A stretch of DNA of 64,000 nt from Brevundimonas sp. NIBR11 (GTDB lineage Bacteria > Pseudomonadota > Alphaproteobacteria > Caulobacterales > Caulobacteraceae), in NCBI RefSeq assembly GCF_027912535.1, contig NZ_CP115465.1, positions 1,034,001 through 1,098,000 of the forward strand, written 5' to 3'. Position 1 is the stretch's first letter. Each line of letters opens with the position of its first letter. This document shows positions 1 through 10,940 of this stretch, piece after piece. The notes under the pieces were generated by a model, which was given only the letters and a program-made list of their open reading frames with translations, was not told where the DNA came from and searched no databases. A program made the translations under genes and the position numbers.

Positions 1-54
1 TCCGCCACGCGCGCCGATGCGGTGTCCGAGCTTGTTGATCGCGCGTTCGGCCAT
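1..54 (-). CDS. possible 5' end of a CDS running off the window
   Basis: An ATG read from 54 downward opens a frame that stays open to the window edge (18 codons, starting MAERAINKLGH). Most codons end in C or G, as in the neighbouring genes. No clear ribosome binding site is visible, and it starts 20 bases after the 3' end of the tRNA-Thr gene on the same strand. Too little is visible to name it, and it could be chance. Confidence 0.3.
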   Translation of the reverse strand, partial: MAERAINKLGHRIGARGG

Positions 55-74
55 GGGGAGAGGCCCGAAAGAGG

Positions 75-150
75 TGGTGCCGGCTGCAGGAATCGAACCC
101 GCGACATCCAGTTTACAAAACTGGCGCTCTACCAACTGAGCTAAGCCGGC
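75..150 (-). tRNA. tRNA-Thr (anticodon TGT)
   Basis: The reverse complement folds as a complete cloverleaf. GCCGGC acceptor arms pair at 145-150 and 79-84, with a GCTCAGTTGGTAGAGC D-arm and a GGGTTCGATTCC T-arm. The anticodon stem CCAGT/ACTGG encloses loop TTTGTAA, so the anticodon is TGT, reading ACA and related threonine codons. The discriminator A is at 78, and CCA is encoded at 77-75. Confidence 0.95.
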
Positions 151-204
151 GTCTTGATCGGGCTTTAGCTGGCGTTCGGGGCGGCGCGCAAGCTATCTGA
201 GGCC

Positions 205-551
205 ATGCCCAATCCATCCTACATCCTGCCCATCCTGATGCTGGTGGCGTCGAACGTCTTCATGACCTTCGCCTGGTACGGGCATCTGAAGTTCGGATCG
301 AAGCCGCTGTGGATCGTGGTGATCGTCAGCTGGGGCATCGCCTTTTTCGAATACTGCTTGGCGGTGCCGGCGAACCGGATCGGCCACACCGTCTATTCGG
401 CGGCCGAGCTGAAGACGATGCAGGAGGTGATCACCCTGCTGGTGTTCGCCGTCTTCTCGGTGACCGTGCTGGGGGAGAAGCTGACCCTTAATCACGGGGT
501 CGGGTTCGGCTTCATCTTCCTGGGCGCGTGGTTCGTGTTCCGGGGGCCGTT

Positions 552-555
<4 letters not shown>
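205..555 (+). CDS. DMT-like small membrane protein (DUF486 family)
   Basis: This 116-residue protein has four hydrophobic segments, near residues 5-25, 35-52, 70-90 and 95-113. It matches the DUF486 family, which resembles half of a drug/metabolite transporter and probably works as an oligomer in the inner membrane. The substrate is unknown. Length is full for the family. Its TAG stop shares the palindrome CTAG (552-555) with the stop of the convergent HIT gene. The family call is from recognition of the conserved N-terminus (PILMLVASNVFMTFAWYGHL). Confidence 0.85.
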
Positions 556-2493
<1,938 letters not shown>

Positions 2494-2619
2494 GGGGTTC
2501 GCTCACCGGCATTGTGATCGGGCGTAAGGTGGATCGGGGATCGGCGGCGTCCTATCTTCGTTGCATCCGAGAACGCCCGCGCCTCGTCCTCCGCGAGGTC
2601 GCTCGAACAGGAGACGCCC

Positions 2620-2979
2620 ATGAGCCTGATCGCCGCCGCCTTCGCCCTTTCGCTGACCGCAGCCCCGGCCGCCGAGCCGACCCCGATGACCTTCGAGGGA
2701 TGGATCAACTTCTCGGGCGAGGAATTCCAGCTGGTCGAGAGCGAGAACCGCTATCGCGCGGGGACGCGCCGGCCCTGCGTTTCCGGCTCCCTGCCGCGAG
2801 ACCTGCAGCGGATGTCGGCCTCGACCATCGGTCGTCAGAAGGTCCGCGTCACCGGGACGGCGATGGAATGGTCGGAGGACCTGCCGGGGCACCGCTATGA
2901 GTATGAGGGCTCGGTGCTGCGCAACGAGTGCGATGGCGCCTTCGTGATCCTGGGGACCGACATCTCGGTCATCCAGTAG
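2620..2979 (+). CDS. small secreted protein, function unknown
   Basis: I do not recognise this 119-residue protein. It begins with a short hydrophobic stretch ending in AAPAAEP, which could be a signal peptide although it lacks a basic N-terminus. Two cysteines (in RRPCVSGS and RNECDGAF) could form a disulfide in the periplasm. A good ribosome site, AGGAG, lies 8-12 bases before the ATG. Codon use matches neighbouring genes. It stands alone between serS and surE. Confidence 0.75.
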   Translation: MSLIAAAFALSLTAAPAAEPTPMTFEGWINFSGEEFQLVESENRYRAGTRRPCVSGSLPRDLQRMSASTIGRQKVRVTGTAMEWSEDLPGHRYEYEGSVLRNECDGAFVILGTDISVIQ

Positions 2980-3045
2980 CCGGTCGCAGGGTGCGCGAGG
3001 GCGTCGAGTCGGTTATTTGAGGCGACTCATCGAAGGCGTCCCGAT

Positions 3046-3834
3046 TTGCGCATCCTGCTGACCAACGACGACGGCATCGAGGCCGAGGGCCTGGCCTGCC
3101 TGGAGCGGATCGCGCACACGCTGTCCGACGACGTGTGGATCGTCGCGCCGCACGAGGAGCAGTCGGGCAAGGGGCGGGGGATCACCCTGACCGAGCCCTT
3201 GCGGGTCAACCGGTTCGGGGACAAGCGGTTCTCGGTGACGGGGACGCCGACCGACTGTGTGGTGCTGGCGGTCAACGACCTGATGGATGTGAAGCCCGAT
3301 CTGGTGCTGTCGGGCGTCAATCGCGGGCACAATGTCGGAGAGGACTGCTCCTACTCCGGCACGGTTGCGGGGGCGCTGCAGGGGATGGCGTTCGGGATCC
3401 GTTCGATCGCCCTATCGCAATCGCTGGAGCGGTTCCACAACGAGGTGACGGCACACTGGGAGACGACCGAGGCCTATGCCCCGCCGATCATAAGCCGCCT
3501 CTTGGCCGAGACCTGGCAGGGCGGGGTGGTGATGAACCTGAACTTCCCCGCGCGGCCGCCCGAGGCGGTGACCGAGGTCGAGGTGACGGTGCAGGGTTTC
3601 CGCCAGGCCGGGGAGATGCATGCGGTCAAACGCACCGACCTGCGCGGTCGCGACTACTACTGGATGAGCTTCCGGGGGGCGAAGCAGGACCACGCGCCGG
3701 GCACGGACCTGCGGGCCATGGATGACGGCAAGATCTCGGTCACGCCGCTGCACATCGACCTGACGCACCGGGCCAGCGTCCACGACCTGAAGGGCGTGCT
3801 GGGCGGGGCGCCGCCGAAGAGTCTGTTGGGATGA
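3046..3834 (+). CDS. surE: 5'/3'-nucleotidase SurE
   Basis: A stationary-phase survival phosphatase that removes phosphate from nucleoside monophosphates, metal dependent and cytoplasmic; 262 residues. The metal-binding LLTNDDGIEAEG lies at the very N-terminus, EEQSGKGRGITL supplies the active-site serine region, and VLSGVNRGHNVGEDCSYSGTV carries the conserved Asn. Translation starts at TTG 3046, the only position that keeps the full N-terminus. Its TGA overlaps the ATG of pcm (ATGA, 3831-3834), so the two are probably translationally coupled. The surE-pcm-nlpD order is conserved in many proteobacteria. Confidence 0.95.
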   Translation: MRILLTNDDGIEAEGLACLERIAHTLSDDVWIVAPHEEQSGKGRGITLTEPLRVNRFGDKRFSVTGTPTDCVVLAVNDLMDVKPDLVLSGVNRGHNVGEDCSYSGTVAGALQGMAFGIRSIALSQSLERFHNEVTAHWETTEAYAPPIISRLLAETWQGGVVMNLNFPARPPEAVTEVEVTVQGFRQAGEMHAVKRTDLRGRDYYWMSFRGAKQDHAPGTDLRAMDDGKISVTPLHIDLTHRASVHDLKGVLGGAPPKSLLG

Positions 3835-4475
3835 ACCTGAAGGACGATCGGGCGGGAAGGCTGATCCTGTCGCTGCGGCAGCAGGGGGTCACCGATCCCA
3901 GGGTGCTGGCGGCGATGGAATCGATCGACCGCGCCGTGTTCGTGCACGAGAAATTCCTCGATCAGGCCTGGGAGGATCAGGCCCTGCCGATCGACTGCGC
4001 TCAGACGATCAGTCAGCCCTATATCGTCGGATTGATGACCCAGGCCCTGGACGTCCAGCCGCGTCACCGGGTGCTGGAGATCGGCACGGGCAGCGGATAC
4101 CAGTGCGCCGTCCTGTCGCGGCTGGCCCGTTACGTCTACTCGGTGGAGCGGTATCGCAGCCTGCTGGTCGAGGCCGAGGCGAAGCTGCGGCTCCTTCAGA
4201 TCGACAACGTCATCACCCAGCATTCCGACGGCGGCCTGGGTTGGCCCAAGCAGGCGCCGTTCGACCGGATCATGGTGACGGCGGCGTCGCCGAACGAGCC
4301 AACGGAACTGCTGAAGCAACTCAAGCCGGGCGGGGTGCTGGTCGCGCCCGTGGGACGGACATCGGTGCAGATGCTGCATCGTTACACCGGGCAGGAGGAC
4401 GGCTCGTTCCGCCGCGAAAGCCTGTGCGAGGTGCGGTTCGTGCCGTTGGTCGAAGGGACGGCGAAGGAGGGGTGA
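3831..4475 (+). CDS. pcm: protein-L-isoaspartate O-methyltransferase
   Basis: This enzyme repairs damaged L-isoaspartyl residues using S-adenosylmethionine. The 214-residue protein has the SAM-binding motif VLEIGTGSGYQCAVLSRLA (about residues 78-96), the family signature AQTISQPYIVGLMTQAL just before it, and the C-terminal GGVLVAPVG segment. Its start codon overlaps the surE stop by four bases. It is followed after about 100 bases by the nlpD-like gene. Confidence 0.95.
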   Translation: MNLKDDRAGRLILSLRQQGVTDPRVLAAMESIDRAVFVHEKFLDQAWEDQALPIDCAQTISQPYIVGLMTQALDVQPRHRVLEIGTGSGYQCAVLSRLARYVYSVERYRSLLVEAEAKLRLLQIDNVITQHSDGGLGWPKQAPFDRIMVTAASPNEPTELLKQLKPGGVLVAPVGRTSVQMLHRYTGQEDGSFRRESLCEVRFVPLVEGTAKEG

Positions 4476-4578
4476 CGCGATGCCGCGTTAACCTCTCCGC
4501 CCCACTTTCGCGCGCTTTGGCGGGTTGGCTTATCGGCTTCGACGGGGCATGTCGGGCAGGATGAACGGGGAGCCGCGA

Positions 4579-5679
4579 ATGCGTTTTGCAAACTGGATCA
4601 GGGCCGGCGCCATCGCGCTGGCGGGACTGGCGGCCACGGCCTGCGCCTCCTATCCGACCGAGCCGGTCTATTCGACGCGACCGATGCCGGGGTATGGCGG
4701 AAACCAGCCGGTCCAGCCCGGCTACGGCACGCCGCCGGCGTACAATCCGCCCGCCTACACGCCGCCGGGCGTCCAGCCGCCGACCTACGAATCGCCGCCG
4801 CCGATCGCCGCGCCGACCGAGCGGATCGAAGGCGGGGCCCTGCCGCCGCCGTCGTCGGGATCGAACAATTATCCGCCGCCGGCCTACAACCCGCCCTCGT
4901 ACAACCCGCCAGCTCCGGCGACGTCGCCGTCCTATGCGACGCCCAGCGCGCCGATGAGTGTCAGCGCGGGCGCGGCCTATGTCATCCAGCCCGGGGATAC
5001 GATCTCCGGCGTCGGGCGGCGTTTCCAGACCCCGGTGCAGAACCTGATCGACCTGAACGGCCTGGGGCCGCGCGGGGCGATCACCGTGGGGCAGTCGATC
5101 ATCCTGCCCGACAGCGCGCTAGACACCGGGCGCGATCCCTATGCCACCGGGCCTGCGCCCGTCGGGGTCCGGGTGCCGGAAAACGGAATGATCCCCCCGC
5201 CGCCGCCGCCGCCCTCGGGCAATCCGGCCGCGCCGCCTCCGTCGCGCGAGCCGGCCGCGACCGCTCAGACGAGTGTGGCTCCGGCCGGTTCGACAGTGTT
5301 CCAGTGGCCCGTGCGGGGCGACATCCTGCGCCGGTTCGGCCCGGTCGGGATGGGCGAGCGCAACAACGGAATCAATATCGGCGCGGCGGCCGGAGCGGCC
5401 GTGGGCGCGGCGGCCGGGGGCCGGGTCTCCTACATCGGCGACGATCTGCCGGGGCAGGGGCTGACGGTATTGATCACCCACCGCGACGGATGGCGCACGG
5501 TCTATGGCCATCTGGGCTCCGCGACGGTGCGAGACGGCGACGACGTGCGGGCGGGCCAGCAGATCGGCACCGTGGGTCTGACGGCCGGCGACGGGCGCCC
5601 CTCGATCCATTTCGAGACCCGCCGGATGCAGGGCGATCAGCCCACCGCGATCGATCCTTTGACCGTTTTGCCACGGTAG
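4579..5679 (+). CDS. NlpD-like lipoprotein, LysM plus degenerate LytM domain
   Basis: A 366-residue envelope protein, probably an activator of a cell-wall amidase and not itself a hydrolase. A lipoprotein signal ends at Cys22 (AATAC). A Pro/Tyr-rich linker (about 25-125) leads to one LysM peptidoglycan-binding domain (133-177), a second Pro-rich linker, and a LytM/M23 domain (258-348). The zinc motifs are broken: the usual H-x-G-I-D is NNGIN (N262, N266), and the HxH motif is SIH (S342, H344 kept); H311 in YGH remains. E. coli NlpD and EnvC are also non-catalytic. The start at 4579 is preceded by GGGGAG; an in-frame ATG at 4561 is less likely. Confidence 0.85.
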   Translation: MRFANWIRAGAIALAGLAATACASYPTEPVYSTRPMPGYGGNQPVQPGYGTPPAYNPPAYTPPGVQPPTYESPPPIAAPTERIEGGALPPPSSGSNNYPPPAYNPPSYNPPAPATSPSYATPSAPMSVSAGAAYVIQPGDTISGVGRRFQTPVQNLIDLNGLGPRGAITVGQSIILPDSALDTGRDPYATGPAPVGVRVPENGMIPPPPPPPSGNPAAPPPSREPAATAQTSVAPAGSTVFQWPVRGDILRRFGPVGMGERNNGINIGAAAGAAVGAAAGGRVSYIGDDLPGQGLTVLITHRDGWRTVYGHLGSATVRDGDDVRAGQQIGTVGLTAGDGRPSIHFETRRMQGDQPTAIDPLTVLPR

Positions 5680-5791
5680 AGCCGCCGAACCATCACGTCG
5701 CGTTGCAATCGCCGGGGCTCGGCCCTAGGTTCCGCGCCTTGTTTTAAACGGGCGCCCGAAAGCGGCTGCCTCGCCTTCGGGGAAGACCTCC

Positions 5792-6109
5792 ATGCCTGCA
5801 ACCGCTGACGGCGGCATTGTCGCCGCGATCGTGCAGTTCCTGCCGTTCATCGCGATCTTCGTCCTGTTCTACTTCCTGCTGATCCGCCCGCAGCAGAAGC
5901 GCGCCAAGGAACACGCGGCGACCATCGGCGCCGTGAAGCGGGGCGACACGGTCGTTCTGTCCTCGGGCATGATCGGCAAGGTCACCCGCGTCGAGGAAGC
6001 GGAGGTCAACGTCGAGATCGCCCCCAGCGTCAATGTACGCGTGGTCAAGGGCATGATCGCCGAGGTGCGCAACCGCACCGCCATCGCCGCCAACGATTCC
6101 AAGGGCTGA
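5792..6109 (+). CDS. yajC: preprotein translocase subunit YajC
   Basis: A 105-residue single-pass inner-membrane protein that associates with SecDF. One membrane segment (about residues 11-33, FLPFIAIFVLFYFLLIRPQQKR) is followed by the hallmark RPQQKRAKEH and a cytoplasmic beta-rich domain with GDTVVLSSGMIGKV. It is followed by secD after 30 bases, the standard order yajC-secD-secF. Confidence 0.95.
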   Translation: MPATADGGIVAAIVQFLPFIAIFVLFYFLLIRPQQKRAKEHAATIGAVKRGDTVVLSSGMIGKVTRVEEAEVNVEIAPSVNVRVVKGMIAEVRNRTAIAANDSKG

Positions 6110-6139
6110 GCTTCGGCTCGCTGAACGAAAGCCCCGTCC

Positions 6140-7741
6140 ATGATTCAGCTCTCACGCTGGAAAGTCATCCTTGTCGCCGCGTCGCTGTTCTTCGGCGTCC
6201 TGCTGGCGCTGCCCAACATGTTGTCGGACGCTCAGCGCGAAGCGCTGCCGGCCTTCATGCCCAAGAACAAGCTGAACCTGGGCCTCGACCTGCAGGGCGG
6301 ATCGTATCTGCTGCTGGAAGTCGACGTCGAGGCGATGCGCGCCAAGCGGGTCGAGACCATGGCCGAGGACGTCCGGCAGACCCTGCGGGAAGACCGGATC
6401 CCGATCGTCAGCGTGCGCCCCGAAGCCGGCGGCGTGGTCGTCACCGTGCCCGAAGCCCAGGCCGAGCTCGCCGCCACGGCGCTGCGGAAACTGGTTCAGG
6501 CCACGCCCGGCGGCGTCGCCGATCGGGCGGTGACGCCCCAGGCCGGCGGCGCGATCCGGTACGGCTACACCGAGACGGGCCTGCGCAACCTCGGCCCCAC
6601 GGCCGTCGACCAATCGATCGAAGTCGTGCGTCGCCGGATCGATTCGCTCGGCACCCGCGAGCCCTCGATCACCCGCCAGGGCGCGGACCGGATCGTCGTC
6701 CAGGCGCCGGGCGAAAGCGACCCGGCGGCGCTGGAGCGCGTCATCGGCCAGACCGCCCAGCTGACCTTCCAGATGGTCGATGTCGAAAACTCGCAAAGCG
6801 CCTTCCAGACCGGGATCATTCCGCCGGACGCGCAACTGCTTCAAGGCGAAGACGGCACCCCCTATCTGGTCAAGAAGCGGGTCATCGTCTCGGGCGAAAG
6901 CCTGGTGCCGGATCGCACGAACGTGACGACCGACCAGTCGGGCCGTCCGGCCATCGGCTTCGCCTTCAACGGCGCGGGCGCTACCCGCTTCGGGCAGGCG
7001 ACCACCCAGAATATTGGCAAGCCCTTCGCCATCATCCTGGACGGGAAGGTGATCTCGGCCCCGACGATCAACAGCCCCATCCTGGGCGGCTCGGGCATTA
7101 TCGAAGGCGGCTTCTCGATCGCCCAGGCCTCCGAGATGGTGAACCTGCTGAAGGGCGGCGCCCTGCCGGCCCCGCTGAAGGTCGAGGAACGCCGCACCGT
7201 GACCGCGGAGCTCGGCGCCGACGCCGTCAAGGCCGGCGCCCTGTCGACCGCGATCGGCTTCGTCATCATCGTGCTGTTCATGCTGCTGGCCTACGGCTTC
7301 CTGTTCGGCGGCGTATCGGTGGTCGGGCTGATCCTGAACGGCATCCTGATCGTGGCGGCCATGTCCCTGACCCAGGCGACGCTGACCCTGCCCGGTATCG
7401 CGGGTCTGATCCTGACCTTCGCGGTGGCCGTGGACGCGAACGTGCTGATCTATGAGCGGATGCGCGACGAGGCGCGGGCCGGACGGTCCGTCATCGCCTC
7501 GATGGACGCCGGCTTCAACAAGGCCATGGGGACGATCATTGACGCCAACCTGACGACCTTGGTGGCTGCGGCCATCATGTTCATCTTCGGCGCCGGCCCC
7601 GTGCGCGGCTTCGCTTGGACGCTGTCGATCGGGGTGTTCACCTCGGTCTTCTCGTCGGTCCTGGTCGCCCAGGTCCTGCTCGCCTACTGGCTGAAGACCG
7701 CCAGACCCAAGACCCTGCCGATCGCGGAGACCGTCAAATGA
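6140..7741 (+). CDS. secD: protein translocase subunit SecD
   Basis: An RND-type subunit that uses the proton gradient to pull exported proteins through SecYEG. At 533 residues it is a normal length. It has one N-terminal membrane helix (10-28), the NLGLDLQGGSYLLLEVD motif, a large periplasmic P1 region, and the C-terminal membrane block from about residue 370. The block includes the conserved AVAVDANVLIYERMRDEARAG segment. Its stop codon overlaps the secF start (ATGA). Confidence 0.97.
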   Translation: MIQLSRWKVILVAASLFFGVLLALPNMLSDAQREALPAFMPKNKLNLGLDLQGGSYLLLEVDVEAMRAKRVETMAEDVRQTLREDRIPIVSVRPEAGGVVVTVPEAQAELAATALRKLVQATPGGVADRAVTPQAGGAIRYGYTETGLRNLGPTAVDQSIEVVRRRIDSLGTREPSITRQGADRIVVQAPGESDPAALERVIGQTAQLTFQMVDVENSQSAFQTGIIPPDAQLLQGEDGTPYLVKKRVIVSGESLVPDRTNVTTDQSGRPAIGFAFNGAGATRFGQATTQNIGKPFAIILDGKVISAPTINSPILGGSGIIEGGFSIAQASEMVNLLKGGALPAPLKVEERRTVTAELGADAVKAGALSTAIGFVIIVLFMLLAYGFLFGGVSVVGLILNGILIVAAMSLTQATLTLPGIAGLILTFAVAVDANVLIYERMRDEARAGRSVIASMDAGFNKAMGTIIDANLTTLVAAAIMFIFGAGPVRGFAWTLSIGVFTSVFSSVLVAQVLLAYWLKTARPKTLPIAETVK

Positions 7742-8721
7742 CCTGGTGGCCCCTCATCAAGGTCCTCCCGCAGAAGACCAATTTCCACTTCGTCAAATAC
7801 GCCCGCTACGCCGCCGTCCTGTCGGTCGTGCTGTGCGTGGCGTCCATCGTGGCTTGCTTCGTACCCGGCCTGAACATGGGCATCGACTTCCGGGGGGGCG
7901 CCTCGATGGAGGTCGCCAAGCCCGCGGGTCAGACCATCGATCTCGAGGCCGTGCGCGGCTCCGTGGCCGAACTGAACCTCGGCGACGTCGGGGTGCAGGG
8001 CATCGCCCGCCGCGACACCAACGTCCAGGACGGCTCCACCGCCGTGCTGCGCTTCCAGGTGCCGGAAGGCCGCGACCAGACCGCCGTCGTCAATCAGGTC
8101 GAGAGCGCCATCACGGCGGCCGTCGGCGAGGTGACCTATTCGGGAGTCAGCGTCGTCGGCTCCAAGGTGTCGGGCGAGCTGTTCACCTCGGGCCTCTTGG
8201 CGCTCGGCGTCGCCATCGCCCTGATGTTCGCCTACATCTGGTTCCGGTTCGAACCCCAGTTCGGTTTCGGCGCCGTGGCCGGCCTGCTTCACGACGTGAT
8301 CCTGACGTTCGGCCTGATCGTGCTGTTCAAGCTGGAGTTCAGCCTGAACATGGTGGCCGCCATCCTGACCGTCATCGGCTATTCGATGAACGACACGGTG
8401 GTGGTGTTCGACCGCCTCCGCGAGAACCTGCGCAAGTACAAGACCATGCCGCTGCGCGAGGTGATCGACCTGTCGCTGAACGAGACGCTGTCGCGGACCA
8501 TCATCACCGGCGTCACCGCCGTCATGGTGCTGGCGGCCCTGGCCGTCTTCGGCGGCGAGGCCCTGTTCGGCTTCTCGATCGCCCTGATGTTCGGGATCAT
8601 CGTGGGCACCTATTCCTCGATCTACGTGGGTGCGCCGATCATCCTGCTGTGGGGCGTGAAGCGCGGCGAACTGACCGAGGACGCCAAGCCGGTCAAGCTG
8701 GGCATGGCGTCGCGGCCCTGA
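7738..8721 (+). CDS. secF: protein translocase subunit SecF
   Basis: The partner of SecD, 327 residues with six predicted membrane spans. It shows the family motif GIDFRGGASMEV after the first helix and GYSMNDTVVVFDRLREN in the fourth-fifth span region. I start it at ATG 7738, inside the secD stop, where the SecF N-terminus (WWPLIKVLPQKTNFHFVKY) begins. Confidence 0.97.
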   Translation: MTWWPLIKVLPQKTNFHFVKYARYAAVLSVVLCVASIVACFVPGLNMGIDFRGGASMEVAKPAGQTIDLEAVRGSVAELNLGDVGVQGIARRDTNVQDGSTAVLRFQVPEGRDQTAVVNQVESAITAAVGEVTYSGVSVVGSKVSGELFTSGLLALGVAIALMFAYIWFRFEPQFGFGAVAGLLHDVILTFGLIVLFKLEFSLNMVAAILTVIGYSMNDTVVVFDRLRENLRKYKTMPLREVIDLSLNETLSRTIITGVTAVMVLAALAVFGGEALFGFSIALMFGIIVGTYSSIYVGAPIILLWGVKRGELTEDAKPVKLGMASRP

Positions 8722-8733
8722 GCCACGGGTCGC

Positions 8734-9366
8734 TTGCCTGACGCCTCTTCCAGTCTCGACGATCAGGTCCGCGCGGCCGATCCCGACCGTTGGCTGTCCA
8801 GCCGGTTCGTCGGCGACGCCCAGGCGCGCGCGGACCTGATCGTCCTCTACGCCCTCGAGGCGGAGTTGATGAGCATTCCGACGCGGGTGACCCAGCCCCT
8901 GCTGGCGGAGATGCGCTATGCCTGGTGGCGCGAGCAGATGGGCGGGGTCTTCTCAGGCATGGCGCGCAAGGGCCATCCGGTGCTGGAGGCCCTGACCGAC
9001 GTGGTCGCGCGTCGCAGCCTGCCCCGCGAACCGTTCGACGCCCTGATCGATGCCCATATCGACCGCGTGCACGGCGAACCCCACGACCTGAACGCCTTCT
9101 ACGTCGGGCCCATGCAGACGGCGGTCCGGATCCTGATCGGGCACGGCCATGAGCGGGCCGTCGCCGAGGCCGGCCAGGTCTGGGGCCTGATGCAGGTCGG
9201 GCGGGCCGAGACGGCGGTGACGGTCCGGGCCGACGCGAACCGGGCGCTGCGCAAGCTACCGGCCGCGGCGTTCCCGGCCGTGGCCCACGCCGCGCTGAAG
9301 CCGGATGCGCCGGAGCCGATGAAGCGGCTCACGCTGACCTGGGCGACGCTGAGAGGGCGGATCTGA
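8734..9366 (+). CDS. squalene/phytoene synthase-like protein, probably non-catalytic
   Basis: A 210-residue member of the squalene/phytoene synthase superfamily, recognised by the LLAEMRYAWWREQM segment and all-alpha character. It is shorter than true synthases (about 280 residues or more). I cannot find the paired Asp-rich DxxxD metal motifs: the first position reads ALEAELMSI, and the second helix has no DxxxD. This resembles the NDUFAF6-like branch linked to respiratory complex I assembly, but that role is inference. It starts at TTG 8734, 12 bases after secF, and its TGA overlaps the ATG of the next gene by one base, suggesting a yajC-secDF operon tail. Confidence 0.75.
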   Translation: MPDASSSLDDQVRAADPDRWLSSRFVGDAQARADLIVLYALEAELMSIPTRVTQPLLAEMRYAWWREQMGGVFSGMARKGHPVLEALTDVVARRSLPREPFDALIDAHIDRVHGEPHDLNAFYVGPMQTAVRILIGHGHERAVAEAGQVWGLMQVGRAETAVTVRADANRALRKLPAAAFPAVAHAALKPDAPEPMKRLTLTWATLRGRI

Positions 9367-10940
9367 TGGCCGTGACCCGGACCGATGTCGTCATCCTCGG
9401 CGGGGGACACAACGGGCTGGTCTGCGCCTTCTATCTGGCGCGGCGGGGGCTGAAGGTCACGGTGCTGGAGCGGCGCGGCGTCGTCGGCGGGGCGGCCGTG
9501 ACGGAGCCCTTCCACCCGGGTTTTCGCAACTCGACCGCCAGCTACACCGTCAGCCTGCTGAACCCGAAGATCATCGCCGATCTGGAGTTGGCCCGGCACG
9601 GACTGCGCGTCGTCGAACGTCGGATGTCGAACTTCCTGCCGCTGGACGGGGACTATCTCGCCGCCGGGGAGGGTCAGACGCAGGCCCAGCTAGCGCGGTT
9701 CTCAGGCCGCGATGCGGAGCGGTTGCCCGAGTACGAGGCGCGGCTGGAGGCGGTGGCGGCGGTGCTGCGGGCGCTGGTGCTGGAGACGCCGCCCAACCTG
9801 CCGACGGGAGGATGGCTGCAGGCCCTGCCGGAGATGCTGAGGTCGGCAGCGGTGGCGAAGCGGCTCGGCGGACTGGACCTGACCGGACGGCGCGACGTGC
9901 TGGACCTGTTCGCCAAGTCGGCGGGCGACTGGCTGGACGGCTGGTTCGAGAGCGATCCGATCAAGGCCCTGTTCGGCTTCGACAGCGTCGTCGGCAACTA
10001 TGCCTCGCCCTATACGCCGGGGTCCGCCTACGTCCTACTGCACCATGTCTTCGGCGAGGTGAACGGCAAGAAGGGCGTCTGGGGGCACGCCATCGGCGGC
10101 ATGGGCGCGATCACCCAAGCCATGGCGGCGGCCTGTCTCGAGCAGGGCGTCGAGATCCGGCTTGAGACCGAGGTCGCCGCGGTCCTGACCGAGAAGGGCA
10201 AGGCGGTAGGGGCGGTGACGACTTCGGGCGACACGGTGCGCGGCCGGGCTGTGGTCTCGAACCTGCATCCACGCCTGCTGTTCGACCGGCTGGTCGATCC
10301 GGCCATGGTTCCGGCGGACTTCGCCGAGCGGATGAGCCGCTATACGTCCGGGTCGGGGACGTTCCGGATGAACGTGGCCCTTTCGGAGTTGCCGCGCTTC
10401 ACGGTCCTGCCGGAGCCGGGCGATCACCATACGGCGGGCATCCTCATCGCGCCGAGCCTCGCTTACATGGACCGGGCCCACGCCGAGGCGCGGCTGAACG
10501 GATGGTCGTCGAAGCCGATCGTTGAGATGCTGGTCCCCTCGACGCTGGACGATACGCTGGCGCCGCCCGGACAGCATGTGGCCAGCCTTTTCTGCCAGCA
10601 TGTCGATCCGATGCTGGGGGACGAGCATCGCGAGACCGTCGCGGACCTGATGATCGAGACGGTCGACTCCCATGCGCCGGGCTTCAAGGCCTCGGTGCTG
10701 GGACGGCTGGCGCTGGGGCCGCGCGATCTGGAGCGGCGGTTCGGTCTGGTCGGCGGCGACATCTTCCACGGGCGGCTGACGCTGGACCAGCTGTTCAGCG
10801 CCCGGCCAACGCTGGGCCATGCGGATCACCGGATGCCTGTGCCGGGCCTCTATCTGTGCGGATCAGGGGCGCATCCGGGCGGCGGGGTCACCGGCGCGCC
10901 GGGGCACAATGCGGCCAAGGCGATCCTGCGGGATATCTAG
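9366..10940 (+). CDS. PYROXD2-like FAD-dependent oxidoreductase
   Basis: A 524-residue flavoprotein of the phytoene-desaturase/amine-oxidase fold. The N-terminal dinucleotide motif is VVILGGGHNGLVCAFYLARRG (about 6-26), followed by ERRGVVGGAAVTEPFHPGF, which closely resembles animal PYROXD2. The C-terminal FAD motif reads GLYLCGSGAHPGGGVTGAPGHNAA. Its physiological substrate is unknown in bacteria. It is coupled to the upstream phytoene-synthase-like gene (one-base overlap), but neither looks like a true carotenoid enzyme. Its TAG stop shares CTAG with the convergent receiver gene. Confidence 0.85.
   Translation: MAVTRTDVVILGGGHNGLVCAFYLARRGLKVTVLERRGVVGGAAVTEPFHPGFRNSTASYTVSLLNPKIIADLELARHGLRVVERRMSNFLPLDGDYLAAGEGQTQAQLARFSGRDAERLPEYEARLEAVAAVLRALVLETPPNLPTGGWLQALPEMLRSAAVAKRLGGLDLTGRRDVLDLFAKSAGDWLDGWFESDPIKALFGFDSVVGNYASPYTPGSAYVLLHHVFGEVNGKKGVWGHAIGGMGAITQAMAAACLEQGVEIRLETEVAAVLTEKGKAVGAVTTSGDTVRGRAVVSNLHPRLLFDRLVDPAMVPADFAERMSRYTSGSGTFRMNVALSELPRFTVLPEPGDHHTAGILIAPSLAYMDRAHAEARLNGWSSKPIVEMLVPSTLDDTLAPPGQHVASLFCQHVDPMLGDEHRETVADLMIETVDSHAPGFKASVLGRLALGPRDLERRFGLVGGDIFHGRLTLDQLFSARPTLGHADHRMPVPGLYLCGSGAHPGGGVTGAPGHNAAKAILRDI

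Noticed and set aside
5340..5640. active M23 endopeptidase
   Set aside because: Three zinc-binding positions are replaced by Asn or Ser.
8734..10940. crtB/crtI carotenoid pair
   Set aside because: The first gene lacks DxxxD motifs and is too short; the second is closer to PYROXD2.
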